A DNA stretch of 19,555 bases from 2-02-FULL-43-11-A sp964477065. GTDB lineage: Bacteria; Patescibacteriota; Microgenomatia; UBA1406; HO2-37-13b. The notes beneath the pieces are model-generated. The model did no database searches. It had not been told where the DNA came from and worked only from the letters and a program-made list of their open reading frames with translations. Shown here piece by piece: positions 1 to 6,785 of this stretch; position 1 is the first letter of the stretch; each line of letters opens with the position of its first letter. Position numbers and translations under genes: made by a program. The stretch is from contig CAYZCU010000017.1 in the NCBI GenBank assembly GCA_964477065.1, positions 1 to 19,555 of the forward strand. The letters run 5' to 3'.

Positions 1-59
1 CGAAGGTTTCCCTTACACGCTTTCCAAGCGTGCGCACTAGGCCACTATGCGACCCCTCC
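1..59 (-). tRNA. tRNA-Ser(GGA), 3' part cut by the window edge
   Basis: Read on the minus strand, the sequence begins with acceptor strand GGAGGGG, followed by a D arm (GCA...TGC) and an anticodon arm CACGC-TTGGAAA-GCGTG, which gives anticodon GGA. A GC-rich segment then starts a long variable arm, as expected for tRNA-Ser. The rest of the variable arm, the T arm and the 3' acceptor strand lie beyond position 1. The anticodon would read UCC and UCU serine codons. Confidence 0.9.
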
Positions 60-65
60 AAAGCA

Positions 66-87
66 ACTTCGGGTGTGCAACATCGGG
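66..87 (-). repeat. CCCGATGTT/ACACCCGA repeat, copy A (inverted)
   Basis: These 22 bases are the exact reverse complement of 3089-3110 and closely match 827-849 and 1931-1946. The copy lies between the tRNA-Ser gene and the RAYT-like transposase gene, in the opposite orientation to the copy just after that gene, so the transposase is bracketed by inverted copies. That arrangement resembles REP sequences flanking a RAYT gene, which is an inference here. Confidence 0.8.
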
Positions 88-130
88 TCGGAATTTGAGG
101 CTATTTCATAATTATTTAATAATTGAATGA

Positions 131-136
131 TATAGT
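131..136 (+). promoter_or_regulatory. -10 box (TATAGT) of the RAYT gene
   Basis: TATAGT lies 8 nt before the ATG at 145. This spacing puts the transcription start on or next to the start codon, as for most genes in this window. Confidence 0.6.
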
Positions 137-144
137 AGCCCTAT

Positions 145-792
145 ATGCCGTACCGTTCGCCCACCCTTGAATCAAACGAATTCTACCATATTTTCAATCG
201 AAGTATTGCGTATGAAAAAATATTTCGTACAGTCGCTTTAAAAAAATTGTTTATCAATATGATGTATTACTATAATACGAATTCAGTTTTGCCATATAGT
301 TTTTCTCGTCTTAAATCTCTCGCAACTCATGAGATTCAAAAAAAAGTCTCACTTGTTGAAGCTCCAGGTGTTGAAATTGTTTCATTCGCAATTATGCCAA
401 CGCATTTTCACCTCATACTCAAACAGACAAAGGATGGAGATATCTCTCGGTATCTGCGACGGTTAGAAGTATCCTTTGCAAAGTTCTATAATCTTTCACG
501 AGGTCGCCATGGAGGAGTATTTGCAGGGCGATTTGGCTCCGTTAAGATAACATCGCAATATCAACTCAATGTCGTCTCGAGATACATTCATCGAAATCCT
601 ATAAAAGCAAAACTTATTACTATTAATCAGCTACCGTCATATCCTTTTACCTCTTACTATTTATTCAAAAAACCAAATGAGCATGTTCATCTCAAGTATA
701 TTCTCGAAGGTTTTGATAATGAATACGAATATGCACTGTATGTCAGTTTAGGTTATTTTGACAATCTGGATTATTTACCAGAAGAATTTTAG
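145..792 (+). CDS. REP-associated tyrosine transposase-like protein (Y1_Tnp family)
   Basis: The 215-residue protein carries the HUH metal-binding signature of Y1 transposases: IMPTHFHLILK at residues 83-93, with H87 and H89 as the histidine pair. A later RYIHRNPIKAK segment (about residues 136-146) corresponds to the conserved YIHxNPvrA helix that normally carries the catalytic tyrosine, probably Y137. These proteins nick and join single-stranded DNA; RAYT members are domesticated relatives of IS200/IS605 TnpA that act on REP hairpins. Length and motif order fit a full-length RAYT. The gene is visibly more AT-rich than its neighbours, which may reflect transfer. Copies of a short repeat lie on both sides, in opposite orientations (66-87 and 827-849), and are candidate substrates. 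It ends in TAG. No accessory TnpB is present. Family assignment is firm, the REP link inferred. Confidence 0.88.
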   Translation: MPYRSPTLESNEFYHIFNRSIAYEKIFRTVALKKLFINMMYYYNTNSVLPYSFSRLKSLATHEIQKKVSLVEAPGVEIVSFAIMPTHFHLILKQTKDGDISRYLRRLEVSFAKFYNLSRGRHGGVFAGRFGSVKITSQYQLNVVSRYIHRNPIKAKLITINQLPSYPFTSYYLFKKPNEHVHLKYILEGFDNEYEYALYVSLGYFDNLDYLPEEF

Positions 793-804
793 TGTCGTTT
801 AATG

Positions 805-810
805 TAATCT
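805..810 (+). promoter_or_regulatory. -10 box (TAATCT) of the recombinase gene
   Basis: TAATCT lies 7 nt before the ATG at 818. The spacing fits a leaderless transcript and supports the outermost start codon. Confidence 0.45.
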
Positions 811-817
811 TTACGGT

Positions 818-1873
818 ATGAATCCTCCCGATGTTGCACACCCGATGTTGCTTGTGCGTGACGCGATTGACCGCTTTCTCGAATACTGTGAACTTGATAA
901 AAACCTTTCCCAGCGCACTGTGCGGATGTATTCGTACTACCTCGAGTTTTTCTACAAGTGGGCACTCATTAACGAGCTTGTGAAAGCAGAGCCTGACTTG
1001 AGAACAACGGATGCTCGCAACGAGGACACACAAGCTGACACCTTTAAGAAAATGTATGTGACAGATATCTCTGACGATACGATTCGAAGGTTTCGGCTGT
1101 ATTTGTCGAGAGAATATTTTAATCCGTACAAGGGTGAGCTGAAGCGACAGACGCAGAATTACTTTCTCGTGGCTTTGAGGTCATTTTTGCGATTTTTGAT
1201 CAAAAAGGGCTATGCATCGCTCTCTCCTGAGCAAGTTGATCTTGGAAAAACGAAGGACAGAGTTGTGAAGTTTTTGAGTGATCGGGATGTTGCAAAGCTC
1301 TTGAATGCGCCTGATACTTCAACTCTTGCGGGTAAGCGAGATCAGGCTATTTTGGAATTGCTTTTTTCGACTGGATTGCGGGTTTCCGAGCTTGTTGGCC
1401 TCAACCACGATCAAGTGAATTTGAAAGAGGGTGAGTTTAGTGTCATTGGGAAAGGTGGCAAGGCCCGGGTGGTTTTTTTGACTGATTCGGCGCGTGTGGC
1501 TGTTGAAAATTATTTGGCATTTCGCGACGATCCATATAAAGCGTTATTTATCAATTACTCTGGTCCAAAGCCCCAAAATGAGATGGATGTGGCGTCTCGC
1601 AGGCTGACAGTGAGATCGATTGAGCGATTAATTGAAAAATACAGGAAGGAAGTTGGGATAACGGTGCGAATTGGGCCACATGTGTTGCGACATTCATTTG
1701 CGACTGATCTATTGCAACATGGCGCGGACATACGCTCTGTTCAGGAAATGTTGGGGCATAAAAATATCGCTACGACACAAATTTATACTCATGTAACGAA
1801 CCTACGATTGCGTGAAGTTCATAAGAAATTTCACTCTGGCAATTCTCATCATCCGGACAGCCAAATCGACTAG
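818..1873 (+). CDS. xerC: XerC/XerD-type tyrosine recombinase
   Basis: This 351-residue protein has the N-terminal SAM-like core-binding domain (about residues 11-130) and the C-terminal catalytic domain of phage-integrase-family recombinases. Visible catalytic residues are R188 (TGLRVSEL), a lysine in the GKGGK hairpin (K212/K215), H288 and R291 (HVLRHSF), H314 (LGHKN) and nucleophile Y323 (QIYTHV). Xer enzymes resolve chromosome dimers at dif sites; a mobile-element integrase is the alternative. No integron-integrase insert is seen. The N-terminal ten residues are encoded by a copy of the short repeat at 827-849, so translation could start at M1 or at M10 inside the repeat; the conserved domain begins just after M10. 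I kept M1 because a -10 box lies 7 nt upstream. The linker at residues 55-80 is longer than in Escherichia coli XerC. It ends in TAG. Confidence 0.9.
   Translation: MNPPDVAHPMLLVRDAIDRFLEYCELDKNLSQRTVRMYSYYLEFFYKWALINELVKAEPDLRTTDARNEDTQADTFKKMYVTDISDDTIRRFRLYLSREYFNPYKGELKRQTQNYFLVALRSFLRFLIKKGYASLSPEQVDLGKTKDRVVKFLSDRDVAKLLNAPDTSTLAGKRDQAILELLFSTGLRVSELVGLNHDQVNLKEGEFSVIGKGGKARVVFLTDSARVAVENYLAFRDDPYKALFINYSGPKPQNEMDVASRRLTVRSIERLIEKYRKEVGITVRIGPHVLRHSFATDLLQHGADIRSVQEMLGHKNIATTQIYTHVTNLRLREVHKKFHSGNSHHPDSQID
827..849 (+). repeat. CCCGATGTT/ACACCCGA repeat, copy B
   Basis: The copy consists of two direct CCCGATGTT units separated by GCACA. It lies inside the first codons of the recombinase gene, and its second unit contains an in-frame ATG (845-847). 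It is oriented opposite to copy A across the transposase gene. Confidence 0.8.
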
Positions 1874-1909
1874 TATTAGTGATCCCCTTTTTGCTAAAAT
1901 GAGGTAACT

Positions 1910-1946
1910 CCCGATGTACAACATCGGGTGTTGCACACCCGATGTT
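1910..1946 (+). repeat. Compound copy C of the CCCGATGTT repeat, with a 12-bp hairpin
   Basis: Three repeat arms lie here in alternating orientation. Bases 1920-1931 and 1935-1946 (arms AACATCGGGTGT and ACACCCGATGTT, loop TGC) form a perfect 12-bp inverted repeat. An alternative 8-bp hairpin pairs 1910-1917 with 1921-1928. The two hairpins exclude each other. The start codon of the permease gene (1942-1944) sits in the 3' arm of the longer one. Confidence 0.85.
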
Positions 1947-3081
1947 AACAGCAATCGCGACCATCTTAGGAACGACTATTGGAGCTGGGATTCTAGGTAT
2001 TCCCTACGCAATCTCAAAGGTCGGTTTTTTACCAGGCATTGTCCTGATCTGCTTGATTGGGGTTGCTACAATGTTTCTGAATCTCATGTATGCTGAGGTG
2101 ACCCTGCGAACTCGCCAGGATCATGAAATACCTGGTTATGGAGGGCTTTATCTTGGAACTGACGCAAAGATGTTAGCACTGCTAGCTGGACTGATAGGAA
2201 GCTACGGAGCGCTCCTTGCATACATCATTGGCGAAGGACATATCCTCACGAGCTTATGGGGTGGTAATGCAACCGTATGGAGCTACGTATTTATCGGATT
2301 TGGGTCCTATATAGTCTATCGAGGGGTTGAGATAGTCAAGAAAATAGAATTTGTTATGAGCCTGGCATTACTCACAGTACTGTTTCTTATAGGTATTGCT
2401 GTTCAACCGCACATCGTCAATATGAATCTTGCCTATGTCGATGTGAATAATATTATTGTCCCCTATGGAGTTTTGATGTTCGCCTTTTCAGGCTCTGCAT
2501 CAATCCCAATGGTTCGGCAACAGCTTAAGGGACAAGAAAAAAAACTTCCTTTGGCAATTCTGATTGCTAACTCGATCATTCTGTGTATTTATTTCGTATT
2601 TGCATGGCTGGTTCTTGGCGTTACCGGTGCTCAAACGACACAGGTGGCAACAATTGGTCTCGGATTAAAAGTGGGACCAGGAATTCGTCTCTTGGGAAAT
2701 GTACTTGCGGGTATTACCCTCTTGTCCGGATATGTGGCTATGGGGTTATCAGTGAGAAGGTTATTTGAAAATGATTATGGGATGTCGAGGATACAAGCAT
2801 GTCTTGTCACGATTGTTATTCCAGTGATTTTATTTACAAGTGGTGCGCGAAGTTTTATTACGGTGCTCGGGATTGTTGGAGGGCTCTTATTGAGCCTACA
2901 AAGCGTTATTATCATCCTCTCCTTTTGGAAATCTCAAGAAGTTACTTTTTGGCAAAAAATAACCCCATCTTTTTCGCGAAGAAAACCAGAATTTACGCTC
3001 GGTAAACAAGGTGTCCTGGGTGTATTACTGATACTGCTATACATATTTGGGGCTGTTCTGACGATACTTAATCATGTATAA
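1942..3081 (+). CDS. Aromatic amino acid permease-like transporter (HAAAP/APC superfamily)
   Basis: The 379-residue protein is hydrophobic throughout, with about eleven membrane-spanning segments. It opens with TILGTTIGAGILGIPYA (residues 7-23), the glycine-rich unwound first helix of APC-superfamily amino acid transporters, most like the tryptophan/tyrosine permease (Mtr/TyrP, HAAAP) branch. It would import an amino acid by proton symport; the substrate cannot be read from sequence. The start ATG lies inside repeat copy C and directly precedes the conserved first helix. In-frame codons continue upstream only to a TGA at 1900-1902, with no better start. There is no obvious Shine-Dalgarno sequence. 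Its TAA stop overlaps the outermost ATG of tgt by one base, so the two genes may be co-transcribed or coupled. Confidence 0.8.
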   Translation: MLTAIATILGTTIGAGILGIPYAISKVGFLPGIVLICLIGVATMFLNLMYAEVTLRTRQDHEIPGYGGLYLGTDAKMLALLAGLIGSYGALLAYIIGEGHILTSLWGGNATVWSYVFIGFGSYIVYRGVEIVKKIEFVMSLALLTVLFLIGIAVQPHIVNMNLAYVDVNNIIVPYGVLMFAFSGSASIPMVRQQLKGQEKKLPLAILIANSIILCIYFVFAWLVLGVTGAQTTQVATIGLGLKVGPGIRLLGNVLAGITLLSGYVAMGLSVRRLFENDYGMSRIQACLVTIVIPVILFTSGARSFITVLGIVGGLLLSLQSVIIILSFWKSQEVTFWQKITPSFSRRKPEFTLGKQGVLGVLLILLYIFGAVLTILNHV

Positions 3082-3082
3082 T
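3077..3082 (+). promoter_or_regulatory. Possible -10 box (TATAAT) of tgt
   Basis: A perfect TATAAT overlaps the permease stop codon. It lies 10 nt before the ATG at 3093, slightly farther than at other genes in the window, so tgt may have its own leaderless promoter. Confidence 0.4.
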
Positions 3083-4304
3083 GCAACTCCCGATGTTGCA
3101 CACCCGAAGTGATATGTTTTCTTACAAGCTCACACACCAATCAACCGCATCTCGTGCTCGACGAGGGGTGCTCCAAACGCCACATGGGACGGTGCAGACA
3201 CCTGCGTTTGTGACTGTGGGGACGAAGGCAACGGTTAAAGGGCTATCCCCAGCGGATCTGGATAAAACGGGCACGCAATTCGTTTTTGCGAATACGTACC
3301 ATCTCACGCTCTCCCCAACTCCGGAGGTTGTTGCAAACCATGGGGGTGTGCATACATTATCGGGTATACAGAAGCCGATGATTACCGATTCAGGTGGCTT
3401 TCAGGTGTTTTCACTTGCTTTCAGCAAGGAGCATACAGACAGCGAAAACCCATCTCTGACGGCGAGTCTCGACGACTCCGACGTCCCTGCCAATCCCCAC
3501 CTTGTCCAGATCACGGATGATGGTGTCCGCTTCCGATCGCATATTGATGGCACTGAATATTTTTTCACGCCGGAGTTTTCGATTGATGCGCAGATGAAAA
3601 TCGGGGCAGATTTCATGGTGGCATTTGACGAATGTATCTATGCAGGAGCGACGCGTGCATATACGGAGCGAGCTACTGAGCGAACGCATGCATGGGTGCA
3701 GCGGAGTTTTGCTCATAGTCTTACCAACAGTGACAAGCAAAAGATGTATGGGGTAATCCAAGGGGGTATGTATGAGGATCTGCGTCACCTCAGCACAGAA
3801 ACAATTGCGGGCATGGATTTTTTTGGTATAGCGCTAGGTGGCGTGTCAGTTGGAGAGAGCAATGAGGAGCTTCGGCAACAAATCAACTGGATGATGGATG
3901 TGCTTCATACAGATGCGCGCCCGAGACATCTCCTTGGGATTTCATCTTTTGAGGATGTTATCTTTGGGGCTCTGCAAGGGGTTGATACGTTTGATTGCAT
4001 CTTGCCCACGCGGGATGCGCGCACTGGAAAGATCTATGTCCCAACGACACCGGCTCCGGGCACGCTCGCTCATACGCATGGACTTCCTCAGTATGACAAG
4101 GTAAAAATCACAGAAGCACGGTTCAAAGGTTCGACAGAGCTTTTTAACGAAAAACTTCTCCCTGGGGTGACGTATGGATATATGCACCATCTTTTTAAGC
4201 AAAAGGAACTGCTCTATCATCGCTATGCAACAATGCATAATCTAGCTATGATGGAAGATTTTTTCGGGCAGATTCGACAGGCTATTGAGGATGGGCGGAT
4301 GTAA
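3081..4304 (+). CDS. tgt: Queuine/preQ1 tRNA-guanine transglycosylase, lacking the zinc cysteines
   Basis: Tgt exchanges guanine 34 of GUN-anticodon tRNAs for preQ1 (bacteria) or queuine. With M1 at 3081, hallmarks are TDSGGFQVFSL (catalytic D103), FDEC (D184-C186), GVIQGGMY (224-231), LGGVSVGE (252-259) and VDTFDCILPTR with nucleophile D305. Two things are odd. The region that normally holds C-x-C-x2-C reads LLPGVTYGYMHHL, and the only cysteines are C186 and C306, so the structural zinc site is missing. An insert of about 25 residues (roughly 115-141) separates FSL from DDGVRFRSHIDG. The start is uncertain: ATGs at 3081 (overlapping the permease stop), 3093 (inside repeat copy D) and 3114 are in frame, and family homology begins at MFSYKL (3114). 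It ends in TAA and overlaps the convergent kinase-like gene by 23 bp. Confidence 0.93.
   Translation: MQLPMLHTRSDMFSYKLTHQSTASRARRGVLQTPHGTVQTPAFVTVGTKATVKGLSPADLDKTGTQFVFANTYHLTLSPTPEVVANHGGVHTLSGIQKPMITDSGGFQVFSLAFSKEHTDSENPSLTASLDDSDVPANPHLVQITDDGVRFRSHIDGTEYFFTPEFSIDAQMKIGADFMVAFDECIYAGATRAYTERATERTHAWVQRSFAHSLTNSDKQKMYGVIQGGMYEDLRHLSTETIAGMDFFGIALGGVSVGESNEELRQQINWMMDVLHTDARPRHLLGISSFEDVIFGALQGVDTFDCILPTRDARTGKIYVPTTPAPGTLAHTHGLPQYDKVKITEARFKGSTELFNEKLLPGVTYGYMHHLFKQKELLYHRYATMHNLAMMEDFFGQIRQAIEDGRM
3089..3110 (+). repeat. CCCGATGTT/ACACCCGA repeat, copy D
   Basis: The copy is identical over 22 bases to the reverse complement of copy A (66-87). It covers the first in-frame ATGs of tgt, as copies B and C cover the start regions of the two genes upstream. 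Confidence 0.8.
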
Positions 4305-4860
4305 AGTGAATTTTGTATTCATCTTCAATAAATCTTTCAGCTTTTTCATTCAGATGATCAAGTGTTCCGTCATTAAGAATATGTAAATCATATGTGAATG
4401 GGTTCTCAAAAGTGCCCAGTGTTCCTGAATCAATTGGATTGTTAGGAATTGGATGGTTTGGTCGAAAAATGTGAAGCGTCTTGACACTAATGCCTTGATT
4501 ATGTGCCATTGAAATAAATTTTTGTATATTATGGATTTCACGAATATGCACAAAGACAAATCCAGATTGAACGCTCATCACCTTTTCAAGTAAATATTTA
4601 TTAGGGCCATTTGGATCTCGTGCTTCCCACTCTGATTTAAGTTGCTTTATTGCTATTCGTGCCTGTTCAGATTTATCAGTAGTTTCAAATCCATATCGTT
4701 CATATGACCATATTCGACAAGGATCGACACACGAAAAGTTGTATCCATCGATATTTAAATTGCGAGCATACCTAATTGCATAGGTAATAAATTGATCCTT
4801 CCCATGTGCTCCAGGGCCATTGACGACATAAATATAGTGTGAAGAAGTTTTTTTAATCAC
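4282..4860 (-). CDS. P-loop nucleotide kinase-like protein
   Basis: The 192-residue protein has an N-terminal strand followed by NGPGAHGKDQF (residues 14-24). This is a G-x4-GKD variant of the Walker A motif, like that of (deoxy)nucleoside monophosphate kinases of the phage T4 gene 1 type. A later hydrophobic strand (FVFVHIRE, about residues 101-108) and the C-terminal RPNHP region would fit the lid and base-recognition parts, but I cannot assign a substrate. Translation probably starts at GTG 4860; its first bases overlap the TAA of a 30-codon ORF upstream, which suggests translational coupling. The 3' end overlaps the end of tgt on the other strand. It ends in TAG. A kinase fold is likely; the name dNMP kinase would be speculative. 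Confidence 0.7.
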   Translation of the reverse strand: MIKKTSSHYIYVVNGPGAHGKDQFITYAIRYARNLNIDGYNFSCVDPCRIWSYERYGFETTDKSEQARIAIKQLKSEWEARDPNGPNKYLLEKVMSVQSGFVFVHIREIHNIQKFISMAHNQGISVKTLHIFRPNHPIPNNPIDSGTLGTFENPFTYDLHILNDGTLDHLNEKAERFIEDEYKIHFTSAHPQ

Positions 4861-4945
4861 GCATCAAGTGCTTAGTAAATCCCCTTTTAACCAACTCCTC
4901 CCAAGCGTCCCATACGACAGTTGTGGATGTGTGCGGGTCTGCCAT
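4853..4945 (-). CDS. 30-residue ORF overlapping the kinase-like gene
   Basis: The ORF begins at an ATG 7 nt after a perfect TATACT box and ends in a TAA that overlaps the GTG start of the following kinase-like gene (GTGATTAA). The product starts MADPHTSTTVV and ends KHLMRD; I recognise no family. It may be a genuine small protein or a leader peptide whose translation is coupled to the next gene. The promoter position supports the start, while the lack of any known homologue keeps confidence moderate. Confidence 0.45.
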   Translation of the reverse strand: MADPHTSTTVVWDAWEELVKRGFTKHLMRD

Positions 4946-4952
4946 GATGTAC

Positions 4953-4958
4953 AGTATA
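4953..4958 (-). promoter_or_regulatory. -10 box (TATACT) before the small ORF and kinase-like gene
   Basis: TATACT on the minus strand ends 7 nt before the ATG at 4945. It is the only good promoter for the two-gene unit. Confidence 0.6.
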
Positions 4959-4977
4959 GCAAATTGAGTAAGGGTCC

Positions 4978-5004
4978 TGCCGAGCGCACGTGCTCGGTTC
5001 GGCA
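4978..5004. repeat. Inverted repeat between divergent promoters
   Basis: Bases 4980-4987 (CCGAGCGC) pair with 4990-4997 (GTGCTCGG), allowing one G-T pair. An alternative outer pairing joins TGCCGA (4978-4983) to TCGGCA (4999-5004). It lies between the two divergent promoters at 4953 and 5045 and is the only GC-rich block there. It could be a regulator site; no run of T follows it, so an intrinsic terminator is unlikely. Confidence 0.5.
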
Positions 5005-5044
5005 AGTCGAATGAGCGTAGTATAGCATACGTATCAAAAGCTGG

Positions 5045-5050
5045 TACAAT
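5045..5050 (+). promoter_or_regulatory. -10 box (TACAAT) of the PQ-loop-like gene
   Basis: TACAAT lies 7 nt before the ATG at 5058, the leaderless spacing seen across the window. Confidence 0.5.
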
Positions 5051-5057
5051 AATCCGT

Positions 5058-5645
5058 ATGAAAGAAGCAATTGGTGGCATAGCGGTTTTCTTGACATTTG
5101 CCGCCTATGTCCCCTACTATCGAGACATTCTCAAAGGCAAAACGCATCCGCATATTTACAGTTGGTCATTGTGGGGCTTGCTTACGATTCTGCTTGTTGC
5201 CTTACAAATACTAGGAGGAGCCGGACCGGCAACATGGGTTACTGCATCAGCTGGCCTGCTATGTCTAGGAGTTGTGATCTTGAGCCTCAAACATGGGAAT
5301 AAAGACATTACGATGTCTGATAAAGTGGTAGCGGTCCTATCACTTATAGCAATTGGTTTTTGGCTTATCGCAGATCAACCCGTCATATCAATCATTTTTG
5401 TGATGCTTTCAGATATTTTCGCGTTTATTCCAACAGTGCGCAAAACGTGGCACAAGCCATACAGCGAAACATTATCCCTGTATGTGACAAATGCCTTTCG
5501 ATTCTCATTGGCGCTTCTTGCTGTGAAGACATATACTTTTTTATCTGCATCGTGGCTGATTTTGTGGGCAGTTGTGAATGGCGTTTTTTCAGTCATGCTG
5601 ATCGCGAGAAGACGAGTTGTCGGTGGGCACGAAGGACAGAAGTAA
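5058..5645 (+). CDS. PQ-loop/SemiSWEET-like membrane protein
   Basis: The 195-residue protein has about six or seven membrane segments and two similar halves. Residues 11-35 (FLTFAAYVPYYRDILKGK and following) and about 115-140 (DIFAFIPTVRKTWHKPYSE) both show a helix, then a V/I-P-x2-R-x4-K turn, then a polar S/T-rich entry to the next helix. This resembles PQ-loop repeats of SWEET, cystinosin and KDELR-type transporters, although the glutamine is replaced. Each half would form a three-helix bundle. Substrate is unknown, and small sugars or amino acids are only possible by analogy. The gene has its own promoter and ends in TAA just before a convergent tRNA gene. The repeat structure is visible; the family name is inferred. 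Confidence 0.62.
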   Translation: MKEAIGGIAVFLTFAAYVPYYRDILKGKTHPHIYSWSLWGLLTILLVALQILGGAGPATWVTASAGLLCLGVVILSLKHGNKDITMSDKVVAVLSLIAIGFWLIADQPVISIIFVMLSDIFAFIPTVRKTWHKPYSETLSLYVTNAFRFSLALLAVKTYTFLSASWLILWAVVNGVFSVMLIARRRVVGGHEGQK

Positions 5646-5656
5646 AATTTGTGCTG

Positions 5657-5729
5657 AGCGGGAGACCGGATTCGAACCGGCGACCTTCTCCTTGGAAGGG
5701 AGACATTCTAGCCACTGAACTACTCCCGC
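5657..5729 (-). tRNA. tRNA-Gly(UCC)
   Basis: All arms can be folded on the minus strand: acceptor GCGGGAG/CTCCCGC, D arm GTTC/GAAT, anticodon arm TCTCC-CTTCCAA-GGAGA (anticodon UCC) and T arm GCCGG-TTCGAAT-CCGGT. The 73-nt gene does not encode the 3' CCA, so CCA must be added by a nucleotidyltransferase. It reads GGA-type glycine codons. It is one base away from the UCA anticodon used by lineages that read UGA as glycine, but here the anticodon is clearly UCC. Confidence 0.97.
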
Positions 5730-5784
5730 TGTACCTTTATTATACCAAAAATCAAGCAGACAGTAAAATTTCCCATACAAATGG

Positions 5785-6060
5785 CTATCTGTTATGGGGA
5801 TAGAGAGTGACGTGATATCCTCGCACAACTGGACCATCTTCCAATTTAAGGTATGATACGCGCACTCCTTGCTGTTCTGCGTTGTCAGCTAGGTTCACAA
5901 GTTCTTCACCTGTTGCAAAGGTTACGCGTCCACGTCGTATGCGTCGTATTGCAATTCCTGCATCGCCAAATCTTTTATTACTGATTCTGTTTTCAAGAGC
6001 TATAAGCGTTATATAGCTTTCATTTCTCGCTTTGTGATCTGTGCCATCTCCTGAGCTCAT
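5785..6060 (-). CDS. Small protein of unknown function
   Basis: I chose the ATG at 6060 because a perfect TATACT box ends 8 nt upstream; a longer reading from TTG 6096 would add twelve residues that overlap the promoter. The 91-residue product (MSSGDGTDHKARNESY...) is basic in the middle (IAIRRIRRGRVTFATGEEL) and seems to contain a beta-rich segment near the end (VRVSYLKLEDGPVVRGYHV). No membrane segment, cysteine pair or recognisable motif is present. It is divergent from the nuclease gene and ends in TAG before the tRNA-Gly gene. Confidence 0.65.
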   Translation of the reverse strand: MSSGDGTDHKARNESYITLIALENRISNKRFGDAGIAIRRIRRGRVTFATGEELVNLADNAEQQGVRVSYLKLEDGPVVRGYHVTLYPHNR

Positions 6061-6068
6061 AGGTCTAC

Positions 6069-6074
6069 AGTATA
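6069..6074 (-). promoter_or_regulatory. -10 box (TATACT) of the 91-residue protein gene
   Basis: TATACT on the minus strand ends 8 nt before the ATG at 6060 and decides the start in favour of the shorter protein. Confidence 0.6.
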
Positions 6075-6168
6075 CGATGTAATTCTCTTTTGACAAGTAG
6101 TTTCATTTTCTCTCCCTTTTTACCCTCAAATCGTGTACTATGTATTGACTGAGTAATTGAGTTTCCAA

Positions 6169-6771
6169 ATGAAAATTCCATTTAAACGAACAAAAGCTAA
6201 ACTGTATCTTGCCGGATGGTCCCTGATAACTGCAACCCTCTTCACTCTCTTGGTTACCTTTCTCACTGCAGATGTGAAGCCTTCATTTTTTGATTCGGGC
6301 ATTGTAGCGCTGACGCCGACTGGTGCTGAACTTCTTGCGGCACAGGAAACGCTCTTTCATGTCATACGTGTTGTCGATGGTGATACCATTCGTGTTGAGC
6401 AAAATGGTCAGGAGTACACTGTGCGATTGCTTGGCATTGATACCCCTGAAAGTGTCGATCCACGTAAAACAGTGCAGTGCTTTGCACACGAAGCAACTGC
6501 GCAATTGCAGAGTCTGATTGATGATAGTTATGTACGACTCGATGGAGATTCATCCCAAATGGATATCGATCGCTATGGAAGGTTGTTGAGATATGTCTAT
6601 AGTGCGGATGGTGTTCTCATCAACAAACTCATGATCGAAGATGGCTATGCGTTTGAATATACGTATGACAAGCCATATATGATGCAAAAAATGTTCATGC
6701 TCGCTCAAGAGGAAGCTCAGCAAAGCAAGCGTGGTCTATGGGCAGAGTCAACCTGCGGGGGCGAGAGATAG
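6169..6771 (+). CDS. Membrane-anchored staphylococcal nuclease homologue (thermonuclease)
   Basis: The 200-residue protein starts with a short basic segment and one hydrophobic helix (about residues 12-34), a signal anchor that would place the nuclease domain outside the membrane. The SNase domain spans about 62-195. D70 and D72 lie in VVDGDTI, R86 in VRLLGIDTPE with D91 and E94, and R138 in DRYGRLLRYV; these match the calcium ligands and catalytic Arg-Glu-Arg set of micrococcal nuclease. It would degrade extracellular DNA or RNA, perhaps for nucleotide scavenging, which suits an organism with limited biosynthesis (inference). The start is ATG 6169; a TTG at 6157 is possible. A TACTAT box at 6136-6141 is too far away for a leaderless transcript. 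It ends in TAG. Confidence 0.9.
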   Translation: MKIPFKRTKAKLYLAGWSLITATLFTLLVTFLTADVKPSFFDSGIVALTPTGAELLAAQETLFHVIRVVDGDTIRVEQNGQEYTVRLLGIDTPESVDPRKTVQCFAHEATAQLQSLIDDSYVRLDGDSSQMDIDRYGRLLRYVYSADGVLINKLMIEDGYAFEYTYDKPYMMQKMFMLAQEEAQQSKRGLWAESTCGGER

Positions 6772-6785
6772 TGGATGAGGGAGCT

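Noticed and set aside
5657..5729. tRNA-Gly with a UCA anticodon that would read UGA
   Set aside because: The folded anticodon loop is CTTCCAA, so the anticodon is UCC. This tRNA does not support or exclude UGA reassignment.
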